Positions 14,887 to 23,293 are shown, counted from the first letter of the stretch. The stretch is 64,000 nucleotides of DNA from Acidobacteria bacterium Mor1 (GCA_001664505.1 CP011806.1:3322170-3386169); one strand, 5' to 3'. Translations and numbers: made by a program. Notes: generated by a model from the sequence alone, not told the origin.

Positions 14887-15966
14887 TCAGATCGCTCGAC
14901 GAAAGGCACCGGGGGTGATGCCGTGGGCCTCTCGGAAGACACGGTAGAACGCCGCCTTGCTGTTGAAGCCCGCCTCGAACGCAAGCTCCAGGACGGAAGC
15001 ATCCCTACGTCCCGGCTCCCGGGCCAGGCGTTCGAACTCCTCCAGCCGTAGCCGGTTCAGCAGCCCGTAGAAGCTGGTACCCAGGCCCTGGCGAAGAAGT
15101 TCCGACAGGCGGTTCTCGCTGAGCTTCAGCGACCCGGCCAGATCGCCCAGGCTGAGCTCGGGATCGCGCCAGGGCTTCTCTTGCTTCAGGTACTGCTCGA
15201 GCCGGGCGACCTCGCTCTCAAGTCGTGAATCATCCACCGACGGGCGCACCCGCAAAGCCAGGATCCACGGGCGCTGCAGCACCATCAGCGACATCAGGTA
15301 CAGGATCACCCCGATGATCAGGCTGCCGAAGACCGCGTCGCCCGAGAGGTCCAGGCCGAGGCGCGAGCCGAAGTCGTTGAGGTAGATCGTCCCGACGAGC
15401 GCGGCGATGCCCAGCAACCCCTTGCGCAGCCAGGAGAGCTCCACCGGGCGGCGGCCGGCGGTGTGAAGGCGGGAGATACGGTCGTCGTTGCGCAGCACCC
15501 GGTAGGTGGCGGCGACGTAACCGAAGAACCAGCCGGCCTTGAACAGCATGTAGAGCGGCACGATCACCGGATGATCCAGGGCGGCGTCACGGCGCACGTC
15601 ATCGCCGAGAAGAAGCCACGCGGCGCCCCAGCCCAGTATGCCCAGCGCCAGGGGCGCGAAGTGCAGCAGCTCGACGGGGCGGAGTTTCCGGTCGGGGTCG
15701 AGCAACGCCTGGGCGAACAGCAGCATCAGCGGACCGAAGACCAACTCCAGGTTGATCATCATGAACACCAGGAGCATCGACGGGGTCGGAGGGAGCGCCT
15801 GCCGCACCGCCTCACCGCCGATCATCAGCGTGCCCGCAGCGACGATCGCCGCCAGCCGGCGGGTGGCCGCCCGGTTGCGGCTCTTGCGCCAGAACAGCGC
15901 ACCGCACAGAAAAAGCCCCTGGGTGATCCCGATGGCAAAGATCACGGTCCAGATTTGCTCGCTCAT
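14887..15966 (-). CDS. membrane AraC-family transcriptional regulator
   Basis: 359 residues. The first ~235 residues contain about seven hydrophobic helices (for example WTVIFAIGITQGLFLCGALF, MLLVFMMINLELVFGPLML and LIIGVILYLMSLMVL), and residues about 250-359 are an AraC/XylS double helix-turn-helix: LSLGDLAGSLKLSENRLSEL, then SVLELAFEAGFNSKAAFYRV, with the usual F-R-x-x-G-I-T-P-x-x-x-R ending (FREAHGITPGAFRRAI). This membrane-sensor plus AraC layout occurs in many bacteria; ligand and target are unknown. Divergent from the aminotransferase gene, with a 189-base gap that may hold shared control sites. Confidence 0.88.
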   Translation of the reverse strand: MSEQIWTVIFAIGITQGLFLCGALFWRKSRNRAATRRLAAIVAAGTLMIGGEAVRQALPPTPSMLLVFMMINLELVFGPLMLLFAQALLDPDRKLRPVELLHFAPLALGILGWGAAWLLLGDDVRRDAALDHPVIVPLYMLFKAGWFFGYVAATYRVLRNDDRISRLHTAGRRPVELSWLRKGLLGIAALVGTIYLNDFGSRLGLDLSGDAVFGSLIIGVILYLMSLMVLQRPWILALRVRPSVDDSRLESEVARLEQYLKQEKPWRDPELSLGDLAGSLKLSENRLSELLRQGLGTSFYGLLNRLRLEEFERLAREPGRRDASVLELAFEAGFNSKAAFYRVFREAHGITPGAFRRAI

Positions 15967-16155
15967 CGAACGGTCCTCCTGCGCTACATAACGAGTCGAG
16001 CGGCCGGATAGTTCAAGGAACCGCGGCTTTTACGGCTCGCGGTGGGTGTTCGCGGCCGGAAATGGGTCACCGAGGCACCTGCGGGATCTGTCCCAGGTCA
16101 AGAAAGGCGCGGAATGCCGTGACTACAATGCCGGCTTCTCCAAGCGAGGATCGCC

Positions 16156-17064
16156 ATGCTGCAGAAATTCGACGAACGGAACCGGGACCTCCAGGTCAAC
16201 ATCAACGGCAAGCTCGAGCACCGGGACCGGGCGCGAATCAGCCCCTTCGACTCATCGGTCCAGGGGGGCGACGCCGTCTGGGAGGGCCTGCGGGTCTATA
16301 GCGGCAAGGTCTTCCGACTGCGCCAGCACCTGGCCCGGATGCGCAGTTCCGCCAAGGCCATGGCCTTCAGCGAGATCCCCGACGACGAACTGGTCATCGC
16401 CGAGATCAAGCGCACCCTCGAAGCCAACAAGATGTACGACGGAGTGCATATCCGGCTGACCCTGACCCGAGGGGAGAAGCTGACTTCGGGGATGGACCCG
16501 CGGCTGAACACATCGGGTCCGACGCTGATCGTGCTCGCCGAACACAAACCGCCGGTCTACGAGACAAGCGGGCTGACCCTGATCACCAGCAGCGTGCGAC
16601 GCTTCCCCCCGGACTGCCTCGACCCCAACATCCATCACAACAACCTGGCCCAGTCGATCCTGGCCAAGCACGAGGCCAACGTGGCCGGCGCCGACGACGC
16701 GCTGATGCTCGACATTCGCGGCTTCGTCGCCGAGACCAACGCAACCCACGTGTTCCTGGTGCAGGACGGTGAAGTGCTGACGCCTCGGACGGTGGCCTGC
16801 CCCGAGGGGGTCACGCGGGATGTGGTGCTCGAGATCTGCGGCGACAACGACATCCCCTACGCCGAGCAGGATCTGTCGCTGACCGCGGTCTACCGGGCCG
16901 ATGAGATGTTCTGTACGGGAACCATGGGCGAGCTGGCGCCGATCGTCACCGTAGACGGGCGCACCATCGGCGATGGCAAGACCGGCGACATGACTCGCAG
17001 GCTGGCGGGGCTGTTCCGGGAAGTGACCGATCGCGAGGGTGACCGGCTGGTCGACGCGCCCTAG
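16156..17064 (+). CDS. class IV PLP-dependent aminotransferase (IlvE/D-amino-acid aminotransferase fold)
   Basis: 302 residues. Typical fold IV marks: GGDAVWEGLRVYSGKVFRL near the N terminus (35-53), PDCLDPNIHHNNLAQSILAK around 157-176 where the PLP-binding Lys is expected at the end, DALMLDIRGFVAETNATHVF around 183-202 with the conserved E-T/G-N pattern, and a final phosphate-binding segment (CTGTMGELAPIVTVDGRTIG). The family includes branched-chain and D-amino-acid aminotransferases and 4-amino-4-deoxychorismate lyase; the substrate cannot be assigned. A sulfotransferase-like protein, known to be fused to this kind of enzyme elsewhere, is encoded 2.9 kb upstream on the same strand. Convergent with, and overlapping by 4 bases, the acetyltransferase gene. 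Confidence 0.85.
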   Translation: MLQKFDERNRDLQVNINGKLEHRDRARISPFDSSVQGGDAVWEGLRVYSGKVFRLRQHLARMRSSAKAMAFSEIPDDELVIAEIKRTLEANKMYDGVHIRLTLTRGEKLTSGMDPRLNTSGPTLIVLAEHKPPVYETSGLTLITSSVRRFPPDCLDPNIHHNNLAQSILAKHEANVAGADDALMLDIRGFVAETNATHVFLVQDGEVLTPRTVACPEGVTRDVVLEICGDNDIPYAEQDLSLTAVYRADEMFCTGTMGELAPIVTVDGRTIGDGKTGDMTRRLAGLFREVTDREGDRLVDAP

Positions 17065-17555
17065 CTGCGCGACTCGAACCGCTCCCGGCTCAGCCGGTAG
17101 ACGTGGCAGTGGTCTTCGTCGAACCAGCGTTCTTCGACAAACTCGAAACCGATGCGCATGTAGAAGCGGTGTGCCCGGGTGTTCTTCGCCAGCGGATCGA
17201 TCAACACCGCGGTGACCGCCGGGTCGGCGAAGCAACGCTCTAACGCCATGTTCATCATGCGGGTGCCGTGGCCGCGGCCCAGATCCCCGGCTTCACCGAT
17301 CCAGATGTCGATGGCGCGCAGATTCGGTTCGCAGTCGCCCCAGTAGTGCGTTTCTTCCAGGTAGGGATCGATGATCTGCAGGAAGCCGATGGGCCGGCCG
17401 TCGAGCTCGGCGATCAGCTGTTCTCGCCACGGCGGGTCTAGGGGCAGCTCCTTCTCCCACTCCCAATCCTCGACGCCGGACGCCAAGACGTGGGGCTGGG
17501 TGTCCCAGTGACGCAAGAGCGCCAGGTCGTCAGGACCGGCCGGGCGGAACTGCAT
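17061..17555 (-). CDS. GNAT acetyltransferase, aminoglycoside 6'-N-acetyltransferase-like
   Basis: 164 residues. RAIDIWIGEAGDLGRGHGTR (about 94-113) is the acetyl-CoA-binding loop (R/Q-x-x-G-x-G/A) and NTRAHRFYMRIGFEFVEERW is the C-terminal GNAT motif. IDIWIGEAGDLGRG and AVLIDPLAKNTRAHRFY resemble the AAC(6')-I and siderophore acetyltransferase group rather than RimI. WDTQPHVLASGVEDWEWEKE and LQIIDPYLEETHYW complete that group's substrate side. A resistance function is only a possibility; the housekeeping substrate is unknown. Confidence 0.8.
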   Translation of the reverse strand: MQFRPAGPDDLALLRHWDTQPHVLASGVEDWEWEKELPLDPPWREQLIAELDGRPIGFLQIIDPYLEETHYWGDCEPNLRAIDIWIGEAGDLGRGHGTRMMNMALERCFADPAVTAVLIDPLAKNTRAHRFYMRIGFEFVEERWFDEDHCHVYRLSRERFESRS

Positions 17556-17557
17556 GC

Positions 17558-17956
17558 CTACGGGGCGCCCGCAGCGACGACACCGTCGAGGCGATCGAGC
17601 ACACCGTCCGCGCGGTCGGCGATGCCGGCATCACCGTTGTACTCGGAGGCGCGGCGCACACCTTCGCGTAGATTCGGGGTCGCGATGTCGAGACTCACGT
17701 CCTGATCGAGTAGCCGTTCCGCTTCGGAAAGCGAGCGGCTCATCCCTTCTTCGAGGAGCTTGCGGGCCTTGGCCGTATTCCCTTCGTCGAGAGCCTGCAG
17801 CACGTTGGCGCAAAGGCCGACCTTGTTGAGTTGGTGCGCCAGGGCCACCGACTCGAGATCCGCTTCGGCCACGTCGTCGTGGGTCAGCCCCCACACGGCG
17901 ACCACACCGCCTACGAGTACAGCGATCAAGAGCGCAATGGTCAGCATCAATCTCAT
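17558..17956 (-). CDS. small membrane-anchored hypothetical protein
   Basis: 132 residues from the ATG at 17956, with GGAGGG eight bases upstream; earlier codons run into a repeat and are excluded. One transmembrane or signal segment (about 3-24, MLTIALLIAVLVGGVVAVW), then a soluble helical region with SVALAHQLNKVGLCANVLQA and AKARKLLEEGMSRSLSEAER, the latter TPR-like. No family recognised. It sits 1 base beyond the acetyltransferase start on the same strand, so the two may be translated together. Confidence 0.55.
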   Translation of the reverse strand: MRLMLTIALLIAVLVGGVVAVWGLTHDDVAEADLESVALAHQLNKVGLCANVLQALDEGNTAKARKLLEEGMSRSLSEAERLLDQDVSLDIATPNLREGVRRASEYNGDAGIADRADGVLDRLDGVVAAGAP

Positions 17957-17963
17957 GGGAAAC

Positions 17964-18023
17964 CCTCCTCTCCTCTGCCTTTGCAAAGGAGGACCTGTCC
18001 TCCATGGCGTTGGCGAAGGAGGA
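17964..18023. repeat. two-unit 30-bp degenerate tandem repeat between genes
   Basis: Two units (17964-17993 and 17994-18023) end in the same octamer AAGGAGGA (17986-17993 and 18016-18023), exactly 30 bases apart. Each unit contains a short inverted repeat (CCTTTGCAAAGG at 17978-17989; GGAGGAC-CT-GTCCTCC across the junction). Read on the minus strand the units encode SSFANAMEDRSSFAKAEE-like peptides, a pattern I recall from spurious proteins predicted over an intergenic repeat family in many environmental genomes. It lies in the gap between two small membrane-protein genes. Confidence 0.6.
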
Positions 18024-18066
18024 TTGGAACGACACTACCCCCCTTGCGGTTCCCTGTCGAAGCGAT

Positions 18067-18342
18067 TCACGATTCCGTGCCGAAAACGTTGCGGAAACGC
18101 TGGCGGTCCTGCTCGTCGATGTCCCGGGAGAAGGACATGAAGCCGCCGGGGTAGAGCTTGACGGTGCCGCTGACCCGGCCGTGGTGGGCGACATCCTTGA
18201 ACGCATCCCGCACCGGCGTGGAGAATGCGCCGCGGGTTTCGATCACCCGTCCGTCGCGGAAAACCATCCGCGATGCACGCAGGGACCGAATCAGCGCAAT
18301 GAGCAGCAGCAGGATGGCAGCGGCGATGAGCAGTCGAATCAT
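18067..18342 (-). CDS. DUF3634 family membrane protein
   Basis: 91 residues. One N-terminal membrane helix (MIRLLIAAAILLLLIALI, 1-18) is followed by a small basic domain: VFRDGRVIETRGAFSTPV, then KLYPGGFMSFSRDIDEQDRQ and QRFRNVFG at the end, which matches the DUF3634 pattern (short anchor, hydrophobic core, terminal Q-R-x-R-N). Function of the family is unknown. It is alone on this strand, separated by 60 bases from the DUF1877 gene. Confidence 0.7.
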   Translation of the reverse strand: MIRLLIAAAILLLLIALIRSLRASRMVFRDGRVIETRGAFSTPVRDAFKDVAHHGRVSGTVKLYPGGFMSFSRDIDEQDRQRFRNVFGTES

Positions 18343-18401
18343 AGGGGCCTATTGAACCAGAGCTCCAGGTAACGACCAACCGTCTCGCGATGCGCGAGGA
18401 C

Positions 18402-18998
18402 TCAGGTCACGAAAACGACGAGGCCGAGCCCGTTCTGCACCGTCTCATCCAGGTGGCCGCGCAACGGCTGAATCGTCTCCAGCAGCCAGCCGAGGGTGTC
18501 GTCGTCGGTAGGGTCCCGGTCCCAGATCGTCGGGTAGATCTCGAGCGCCATCATCTCCGTGGGATTGAAGCGATCGCGAAGAGTTTGGTCGTCCACGGCA
18601 TGCAGGGCGTCCCGGATTCCTCGAACTTCAGCAGCTGTGAAAACTCGGGCGGGGCCGTAGCCGACATCAATGTCTCCGACCTGTTGCCCGCCGTTGATGA
18701 TGAAGGCTGCCGCGCCGGTTCCGCCCCAGTCGGTGCCGGTGAGCAGGTAGTGAATCCCGTGCCAGGCCTTGTCCAGATCCCACTCGAGCCCCTCGTTCTC
18801 GCTCAGCTGGAGATCCGCCGCCGGGGCGGATTTCCCACGACCGGTCAGACGGGCCCACAGGGAGCGGGAGGAGCCGCGGGCCTCCTCGTAGGCGTCGGGA
18901 TCATCCGGGGCGATGGCGCGCCAGATCAACGGCGGATCGTCGAGGACCTTCTGAATGTTGGAGTCGCTCAGGGTTACGGTGGCGAAGCACATGCCCAT
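18402..18998 (-). CDS. DUF1877 (YfbM-like) protein
   Basis: 198 residues from the ATG at 18998, chosen because GAGGTG lies six bases upstream; the preceding GTG is part of that site. GMCFATVTLSDSNIQKVLDD at the N terminus, LDKAWHGIHYLLTGT (about 78-92), GPARVFTAAEVRGIRDAL and LETIQPLRGHLDETVQNG near the end follow the YfbM/DUF1877 pattern of a single cytoplasmic alpha/beta domain of about 160-200 residues. Function unknown; members are frequent near toxin-immunity loci and elsewhere. Nothing in its surroundings indicates a partner. Confidence 0.8.
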   Translation of the reverse strand: MGMCFATVTLSDSNIQKVLDDPPLIWRAIAPDDPDAYEEARGSSRSLWARLTGRGKSAPAADLQLSENEGLEWDLDKAWHGIHYLLTGTDWGGTGAAAFIINGGQQVGDIDVGYGPARVFTAAEVRGIRDALHAVDDQTLRDRFNPTEMMALEIYPTIWDRDPTDDDTLGWLLETIQPLRGHLDETVQNGLGLVVFVT

Positions 18999-19047
18999 GG
19001 AGATCACCTCGTGGGTCAGGCATTGCAGCCTGTCGACTGGCCCGAGG

Positions 19048-20160
19048 TTACCCCAGAATGGCGAAGGCCGAGGCGGCCAACAGTGCCGAGACCGGGAGCG
19101 TCACCACCCAGGCCAGCAGGATCTGCCGCATCACGGCGAAGCGCCCCTGTCCGTTTGCCGTACCCAACCCGAACAGCGCGCCGCAGGACACGTGGGTCGT
19201 GGAGACCGGCACGCCGAAGCGGCTGGCCACGATGACCAGGAACGCGGTGACCGCGTTGGAGGTCAAGCCCTGGGTGTGGTCCATGCCGGTGATGCGGCGG
19301 CCGACGGTCTCGGCCACCTTGCGCGCCTGGAGCACTCCGCCCAGGGCCATGACCAGCGCCACCGCCAGCAGGCTGACCTCCACCCGTAGCGCCTGGAGCG
19401 CGACCAACAGGCCGACGATCTTCGGCGTGTCGTTGAGGCCGCGGGCGAAGCTGACGGCACCGGCACTCAGGAAGTGCGCGCCGTCCCGAAGCCGGGCGAG
19501 GTCGAAGCGGGCGGCTTTCGCCGGGAAGCGCTCCTCGCATTGCTCGTAGGTACCGGTCGCCACATCGAAGGCCGGCGCCTGCACCGCCGCCATCGAGACT
19601 CCCAGACGCGGTTGAAGCAACGGACGTGCGGTGTCGCCGACACAAAGGCACAGGCGTTCCCGGGGCGCGACGCCCAGGCGCCGCACCCGCAGCGCCAGGA
19701 AGCCGCCGGCCAACGCCGCGATCAGCGGCGACACCAGGAGCGGAATCAGGAACACCTGAAGCAGGCGCCCGCCGGCGAGCTCCGACGGAGCACCGGCCAG
19801 ACCCGCGCCGACCATGCCGCCGATCAGGGCGTGGGTGGTCGAGATCGGAAAGCCCCGCAGCGTGGCAAACCAGAGGGTACCCGCGGCACCGACGGCGACC
19901 GCCGCCAGGAACTCTGGAGACGCCGCCAGCCCGTCGGGCACCAGCCCCTTGCCGGAAAACGCCTTGACCAGTTTTCCCGCCAGGAACACCGAGGCCAGCG
20001 AGCCGGCCAGGGTGGTCACCGTGGCCCAGGCCAGGGCACCTCGATAACCGACGGTCCCGCTGCCGTAGAGGGTCGCCACCCCCTTGAAGTTGTCGTTGGC
20101 ACCGTTGGCGTAGGCGACGGCCAGGGCCGCCACCGCGAGGACCACCGAGAGGGTCAGCAC
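19048..20160 (-). CDS. inorganic phosphate/arsenate transporter (PHO4/Pit family)
   Basis: 370 residues from a GTG that overlaps the aquaporin stop by 7 bases. The two PHO4 signatures are present: YANGANDNFKGVATL (about 18-32) and ARGLNDTPKIVGLLVAL (about 235-251), each followed by a P-x-S-T-T-H motif (FPISTTHALIGG; VPVSTTHVSCGALFG). About ten hydrophobic segments fit a Pit-type low-affinity phosphate carrier driven by cations. Pit carriers also admit arsenate. It is the last gene of the arsenic-associated operon (glycosyltransferase, flavoprotein, methyltransferase, aquaporin), so a role in arsenate entry or in balancing phosphate is inferred. The start further upstream to 20280 is shadow sequence. 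Confidence 0.88.
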   Translation of the reverse strand: MLTLSVVLAVAALAVAYANGANDNFKGVATLYGSGTVGYRGALAWATVTTLAGSLASVFLAGKLVKAFSGKGLVPDGLAASPEFLAAVAVGAAGTLWFATLRGFPISTTHALIGGMVGAGLAGAPSELAGGRLLQVFLIPLLVSPLIAALAGGFLALRVRRLGVAPRERLCLCVGDTARPLLQPRLGVSMAAVQAPAFDVATGTYEQCEERFPAKAARFDLARLRDGAHFLSAGAVSFARGLNDTPKIVGLLVALQALRVEVSLLAVALVMALGGVLQARKVAETVGRRITGMDHTQGLTSNAVTAFLVIVASRFGVPVSTTHVSCGALFGLGTANGQGRFAVMRQILLAWVVTLPVSALLAASAFAILG

Positions 20161-20861
20161 GATGATCCGTCTTCGGCCAGGGGCAGCGGCCCCACACCAC
20201 AGCAGCGCGGGCCTCTGATGTAGCGGCAGGCCACCACCGCCAAGCCGGCTCCCAATACCGGGCCGACGATGTAGGCCCAAACCGCGTGGAGGTTGCCCGA
20301 AACCAACGCCGGTGCGAGGGAACGCGCCGGGTTCATCGAGGCGCCGCTGATCGGCCCGGCAAACAACGCCTCCAACGCGATGACGCCGCCGATGGCGATC
20401 CCGGCGGTGATGCCCCGTTCCTTCGCGCCGTGGGTCACGCTCAGGATCACGAACATCAGAAACGCCGTGAGCAGGACCTCGAGCACCAGCGATTGAGACA
20501 CCGCTCCGGCGGGAAGCGTGCCGCCGAGCCCTTCGTGGGTCGGGAACAGCAGTCGCAGCGAGCCGCTGGCCGCCAGCGCGCCGCCGAGTTGGCTCAACGA
20601 GTAGGGCAACACATCCCGCCCGGGCAATCGCCGGGCGACATAGAAGCCCAGGGTGACCGCCGGGTTCAAATGCGCGCCGGAGACATCACCCACCGCCGCG
20701 ATCATCGCGAATACGACCAGGCCGAAGGTCAGCGCGACACCGACGTGGGTGACCGCACCCCCGCTCAGATCGTTGACCACGATGGCGCCGGTACCGGCGA
20801 ACACCAGGCAGAAGGTGCCGAAGAACTCTCCCGCCAGGCGGCGGTGCAGCGGCGACTCCAT
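20154..20861 (-). CDS. aquaporin / aquaglyceroporin of the arsenic-associated type (AqpS-like)
   Basis: 235 residues with six hydrophobic segments and both pore loops: SGAHLNPAVTLGF (about 61-73) and SGASMNPARSLAPAL (about 175-189), the two NPA boxes. The chain ends with a short Cys-containing tail (GPRCCGVGPLPLAE). MIP channels encoded in ars operons let arsenite or methylarsenite flow out; the adjacent methyltransferase gene (1-base gap) and the Pit gene (7-base overlap) make that the most likely role here. Residues at the selectivity filter were not compared, so a water or glycerol role is not excluded. Confidence 0.85.
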   Translation of the reverse strand: MESPLHRRLAGEFFGTFCLVFAGTGAIVVNDLSGGAVTHVGVALTFGLVVFAMIAAVGDVSGAHLNPAVTLGFYVARRLPGRDVLPYSLSQLGGALAASGSLRLLFPTHEGLGGTLPAGAVSQSLVLEVLLTAFLMFVILSVTHGAKERGITAGIAIGGVIALEALFAGPISGASMNPARSLAPALVSGNLHAVWAYIVGPVLGAGLAVVACRYIRGPRCCGVGPLPLAEDGSSC

Positions 20862-20862
20862 G

Positions 20863-22050
20863 TCAGCAGCAACCTCCGGAGCTCGGCGCAGCCGACTCGC
20901 TAGGGCTGCAGCAGTCTTCGCCTGCGGCGCGGCTCTCGCTGTAGTCGGCGCCCTTGGTCACCCGGGGGTCCCGGCGCACGTCCTGACTGCAATCAAAGAG
21001 CGCCGCACCTTCGAGGGGAATCTCCACTCGCGGCTCAATCGCCTCGACGTGAGACGCGTAGGGTTCCCGGGTATAGATCTGGAAGGTCTTGTCGCAGACC
21101 GCCATGGGCTGCCCCCGATACAGCGTGTGACCGTCATCGTCGGTCACGCTGCTCCACGGCCCCTTGTACAGCACCGCCTGGTTGCGCTCGTAGCAGGCGC
21201 CCTCCTTGCCCTTGTAGGCCTCGACGGTGACCGAGCGGAACTCGATCCCCTGAACCACCTGCCAGGGATTGGCGTCCCGCTTCACGATCTGAATGCCGTA
21301 GAAACCGGCCCGCTCGAAAGCCTCGAGGAACTTGTCTTCTCGGTAAGCTCCGGAGATGCAGCCGGACCAGAGCTCCGGATCGTCCTGCATGTGTCGGGGC
21401 ACCTCCTCGTCGCAGACGATGTCGGAGATCACCACCCGGCCGCCCCGCTTGAGCACCCGGTGCATCTCGCCGAAGAGCTTCTCCTTGGCCTCGGGCTTGA
21501 CCAGGTTGAGCACGCAGTTGCTGACGATCACGTCGACGGAATCGTCGGCGATCATCGGCTCGCTGCGGCGCAATTCCTCCTGCCAGGTTTCCAGCGCTTC
21601 CCAGTCGCCGAGGCTCCCGATCGGTTTCTCGGCCAGCCGCGCCTCGACCTTGCCCAGATCGAGCCCCAGGTCCTGGATGCGCCCCTTGTGGAACTCGACG
21701 TTGTGGTAGCCGAGAGTCTCGCCGATAGCCTGGCGATGCTTGCGGGCGAGTCCGAGCATCTCGTCGTTCATGTCGACGCCGATGACCTTGCCGCTGGCAC
21801 CGACCACCTGGGAGGCGATGTAGCAGGCCTTGCCGCCGCCGCTGCCCAGATCGAGCACGGTCTCCCCTGCCTTGATCCAGCGGGTCGGATCGCCGCAGCC
21901 GTAATCCCGCTCGATGATCTCCTGCGGGATGATCTCCAGGTAGCGGGTGTCGTACTCCACCGGACAGCAGAGCGCCGCCTCGCGTGCCTGGGCGGCCTCG
22001 GAGTAGCGGTCGCGGACCGCGCGTTCGACGTCGAGGGATTCGGTAGACAT
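20863..22050 (-). CDS. ArsM-like arsenite S-adenosylmethionine methyltransferase, long form
   Basis: 395 residues. The SAM-binding motif I is VLDLGSGGGKACYIAS (65-80). The Cys residues used by ArsM to bind As(III) have clear counterparts: C28/C29 in ALCCPVEYD, C52 in DYGCGDP, C179 in VSNCVLNL and C231 in WSGCISGAY, in the typical order. HRVLKRGGRVVISD (197-210) completes the methyltransferase fold. Beyond about residue 260 there is an extra C-terminal domain (YERNQAVLYKGPW, GQPMAVCDKTFQIY) and a terminal CC pair, not found in short ArsM. ArsM methylates arsenite to mono-, di- and trimethyl products, the first step to arsenosugars. The gene is third in a five-gene operon. Confidence 0.85.
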   Translation of the reverse strand: MSTESLDVERAVRDRYSEAAQAREAALCCPVEYDTRYLEIIPQEIIERDYGCGDPTRWIKAGETVLDLGSGGGKACYIASQVVGASGKVIGVDMNDEMLGLARKHRQAIGETLGYHNVEFHKGRIQDLGLDLGKVEARLAEKPIGSLGDWEALETWQEELRRSEPMIADDSVDVIVSNCVLNLVKPEAKEKLFGEMHRVLKRGGRVVISDIVCDEEVPRHMQDDPELWSGCISGAYREDKFLEAFERAGFYGIQIVKRDANPWQVVQGIEFRSVTVEAYKGKEGACYERNQAVLYKGPWSSVTDDDGHTLYRGQPMAVCDKTFQIYTREPYASHVEAIEPRVEIPLEGAALFDCSQDVRRDPRVTKGADYSESRAAGEDCCSPSESAAPSSGGCC

Positions 22051-22081
22051 AGGGGCTCCTGGTCGGCTGCGTCGGCCGCAG

Positions 22082-23293
22082 CTAGGCCGCGTAGAGATCG
22101 AGCTCGGGGCTTGCCTCGATCAGCGTGAAGACTTCGCGAATCTGATCCAGCCCGAGGCGAATCAGGAAGTGGGAGTTCCGCCCGTAGCTCTTGGCTCCGA
22201 GAATATAGAAATCCGGTTCGGGGTTGCGCAGCACGTCGGGGCCGGCCGAGGTCTGGGCCAGGCAATCCGCCGACGAACCGGCGAGCAGCGTCGCGGCGAG
22301 CTTCATCGGCCCGCCGGTGGCATAGCATTCGTGAACCTGAAGCTCCCGGTAGATCGAGCTGTCGGGGACGTAGCCGACGTGGGCCAACACCTCGTCGACC
22401 TCGACATCGACCGGGCCTGTGGGAGTACGCAGGGTCGCGTGAAGTCCGTCGGCGGCGGGCTCGAAGCGATCTACGGTGCTGCCGGCGTGGAAGGTCACCC
22501 GAGAGTCTTCGCCCTTGGCGAGGCCGTTGGCGAAGGCAGACAGCCGCGCCCGCTCGGGCAGCGGGTCGTCGTCAATCAACGTGTAGGGCTCGTGACTCTC
22601 TTCGCGGGTGACCCAGACCACCTCGGTATCGCGCAGGCTCAGCAAACCGTCGATGGCGGTGGCGGCGGAGAAGCCGCTCCCGACCAGCAGCACCCGCTTG
22701 CCCTCGTAGCGCCGGCGATCGCTCCCGGTCAGGTCGCGCAACACGTAGGCGATTCGGTCCGACGCCGCCCGCTCACCCAGCGCCGGCACGTTGCCGTTAC
22801 CCAACCAGGGCGCGTTACCGTAGGTGCCGGAACAGTCGAGCACCACGTCGGCGGTTTCGATCCGTTCCCCGTCGGGACCTTCGAGCAATAGCCGGAACGC
22901 ATGGCGCTCACGCCCACCACCCAGGGCGTCGGACTTGCCGATGCCGTCGCGGCCGATCTGCACCACCCGGGTGTGAGGGTGGACCCGCCCGCGAAGTTGC
23001 GGTGAGTCAGCCAGCGGCTCCAGGTACTGCTCGACGTACTCCTGCCCGCGAGGGAAGTGGTCGTCGGCCGCCAGGGAAACGCCCGCCAGGCGCAGCACCT
23101 CTTCACCGAGCTTCGAACGGTTCAAGTGCCATGGGGAGAACAGGGTGACGTGCCCCCAGAGGCGGACGCTGCCGCCGACGTCCCCGCGCTCGTAGACCTG
23201 GACGTCGTGTCCCAGTCGCGCCGCATAAAGCGCCGCCTCGAGACCGACCGGGCCGGCGCCGATCACCGCCACCGTTTTTCGAGAAGCCGTCAT
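22082..23293 (-). CDS. FAD-dependent NAD(P)-binding oxidoreductase
   Basis: 403 residues from the ATG at 23293. The N terminus TVAVIGAGPVGLEAALYA (7-24) is the FAD dinucleotide fold with ARLGHDVQVYERGDVGG after it, and KRVLLVGSGFSAATAIDGL (about 205-223) is a second Rossmann motif for NAD(P)H. YFILGAKSYGRNSHFLIRLG-type sequence near the C terminus closes the FAD site. The layout resembles flavin monooxygenase/thioredoxin-reductase-like enzymes, without the CxxC pair of thioredoxin reductase. It sits between the glycosyltransferase and the methyltransferase genes (31-base gap to ArsM). A redox step on an organoarsenical, such as oxidation or reduction of methylarsenic, is plausible but unproven. 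Confidence 0.8.
   Translation of the reverse strand: MTASRKTVAVIGAGPVGLEAALYAARLGHDVQVYERGDVGGSVRLWGHVTLFSPWHLNRSKLGEEVLRLAGVSLAADDHFPRGQEYVEQYLEPLADSPQLRGRVHPHTRVVQIGRDGIGKSDALGGGRERHAFRLLLEGPDGERIETADVVLDCSGTYGNAPWLGNGNVPALGERAASDRIAYVLRDLTGSDRRRYEGKRVLLVGSGFSAATAIDGLLSLRDTEVVWVTREESHEPYTLIDDDPLPERARLSAFANGLAKGEDSRVTFHAGSTVDRFEPAADGLHATLRTPTGPVDVEVDEVLAHVGYVPDSSIYRELQVHECYATGGPMKLAATLLAGSSADCLAQTSAGPDVLRNPEPDFYILGAKSYGRNSHFLIRLGLDQIREVFTLIEASPELDLYAA

Noticed and set aside
17061-17555. Acquired aminoglycoside-resistance gene
   Set aside because: Similarity to AAC(6') is in general GNAT blocks; composition matches the neighbours and there is no mobile element nearby.
17964-18023. 30-bp repeat considered as a CRISPR remnant
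   Set aside because: Only two units, directly abutting with no spacers and with internal palindromes; no cas gene is present.
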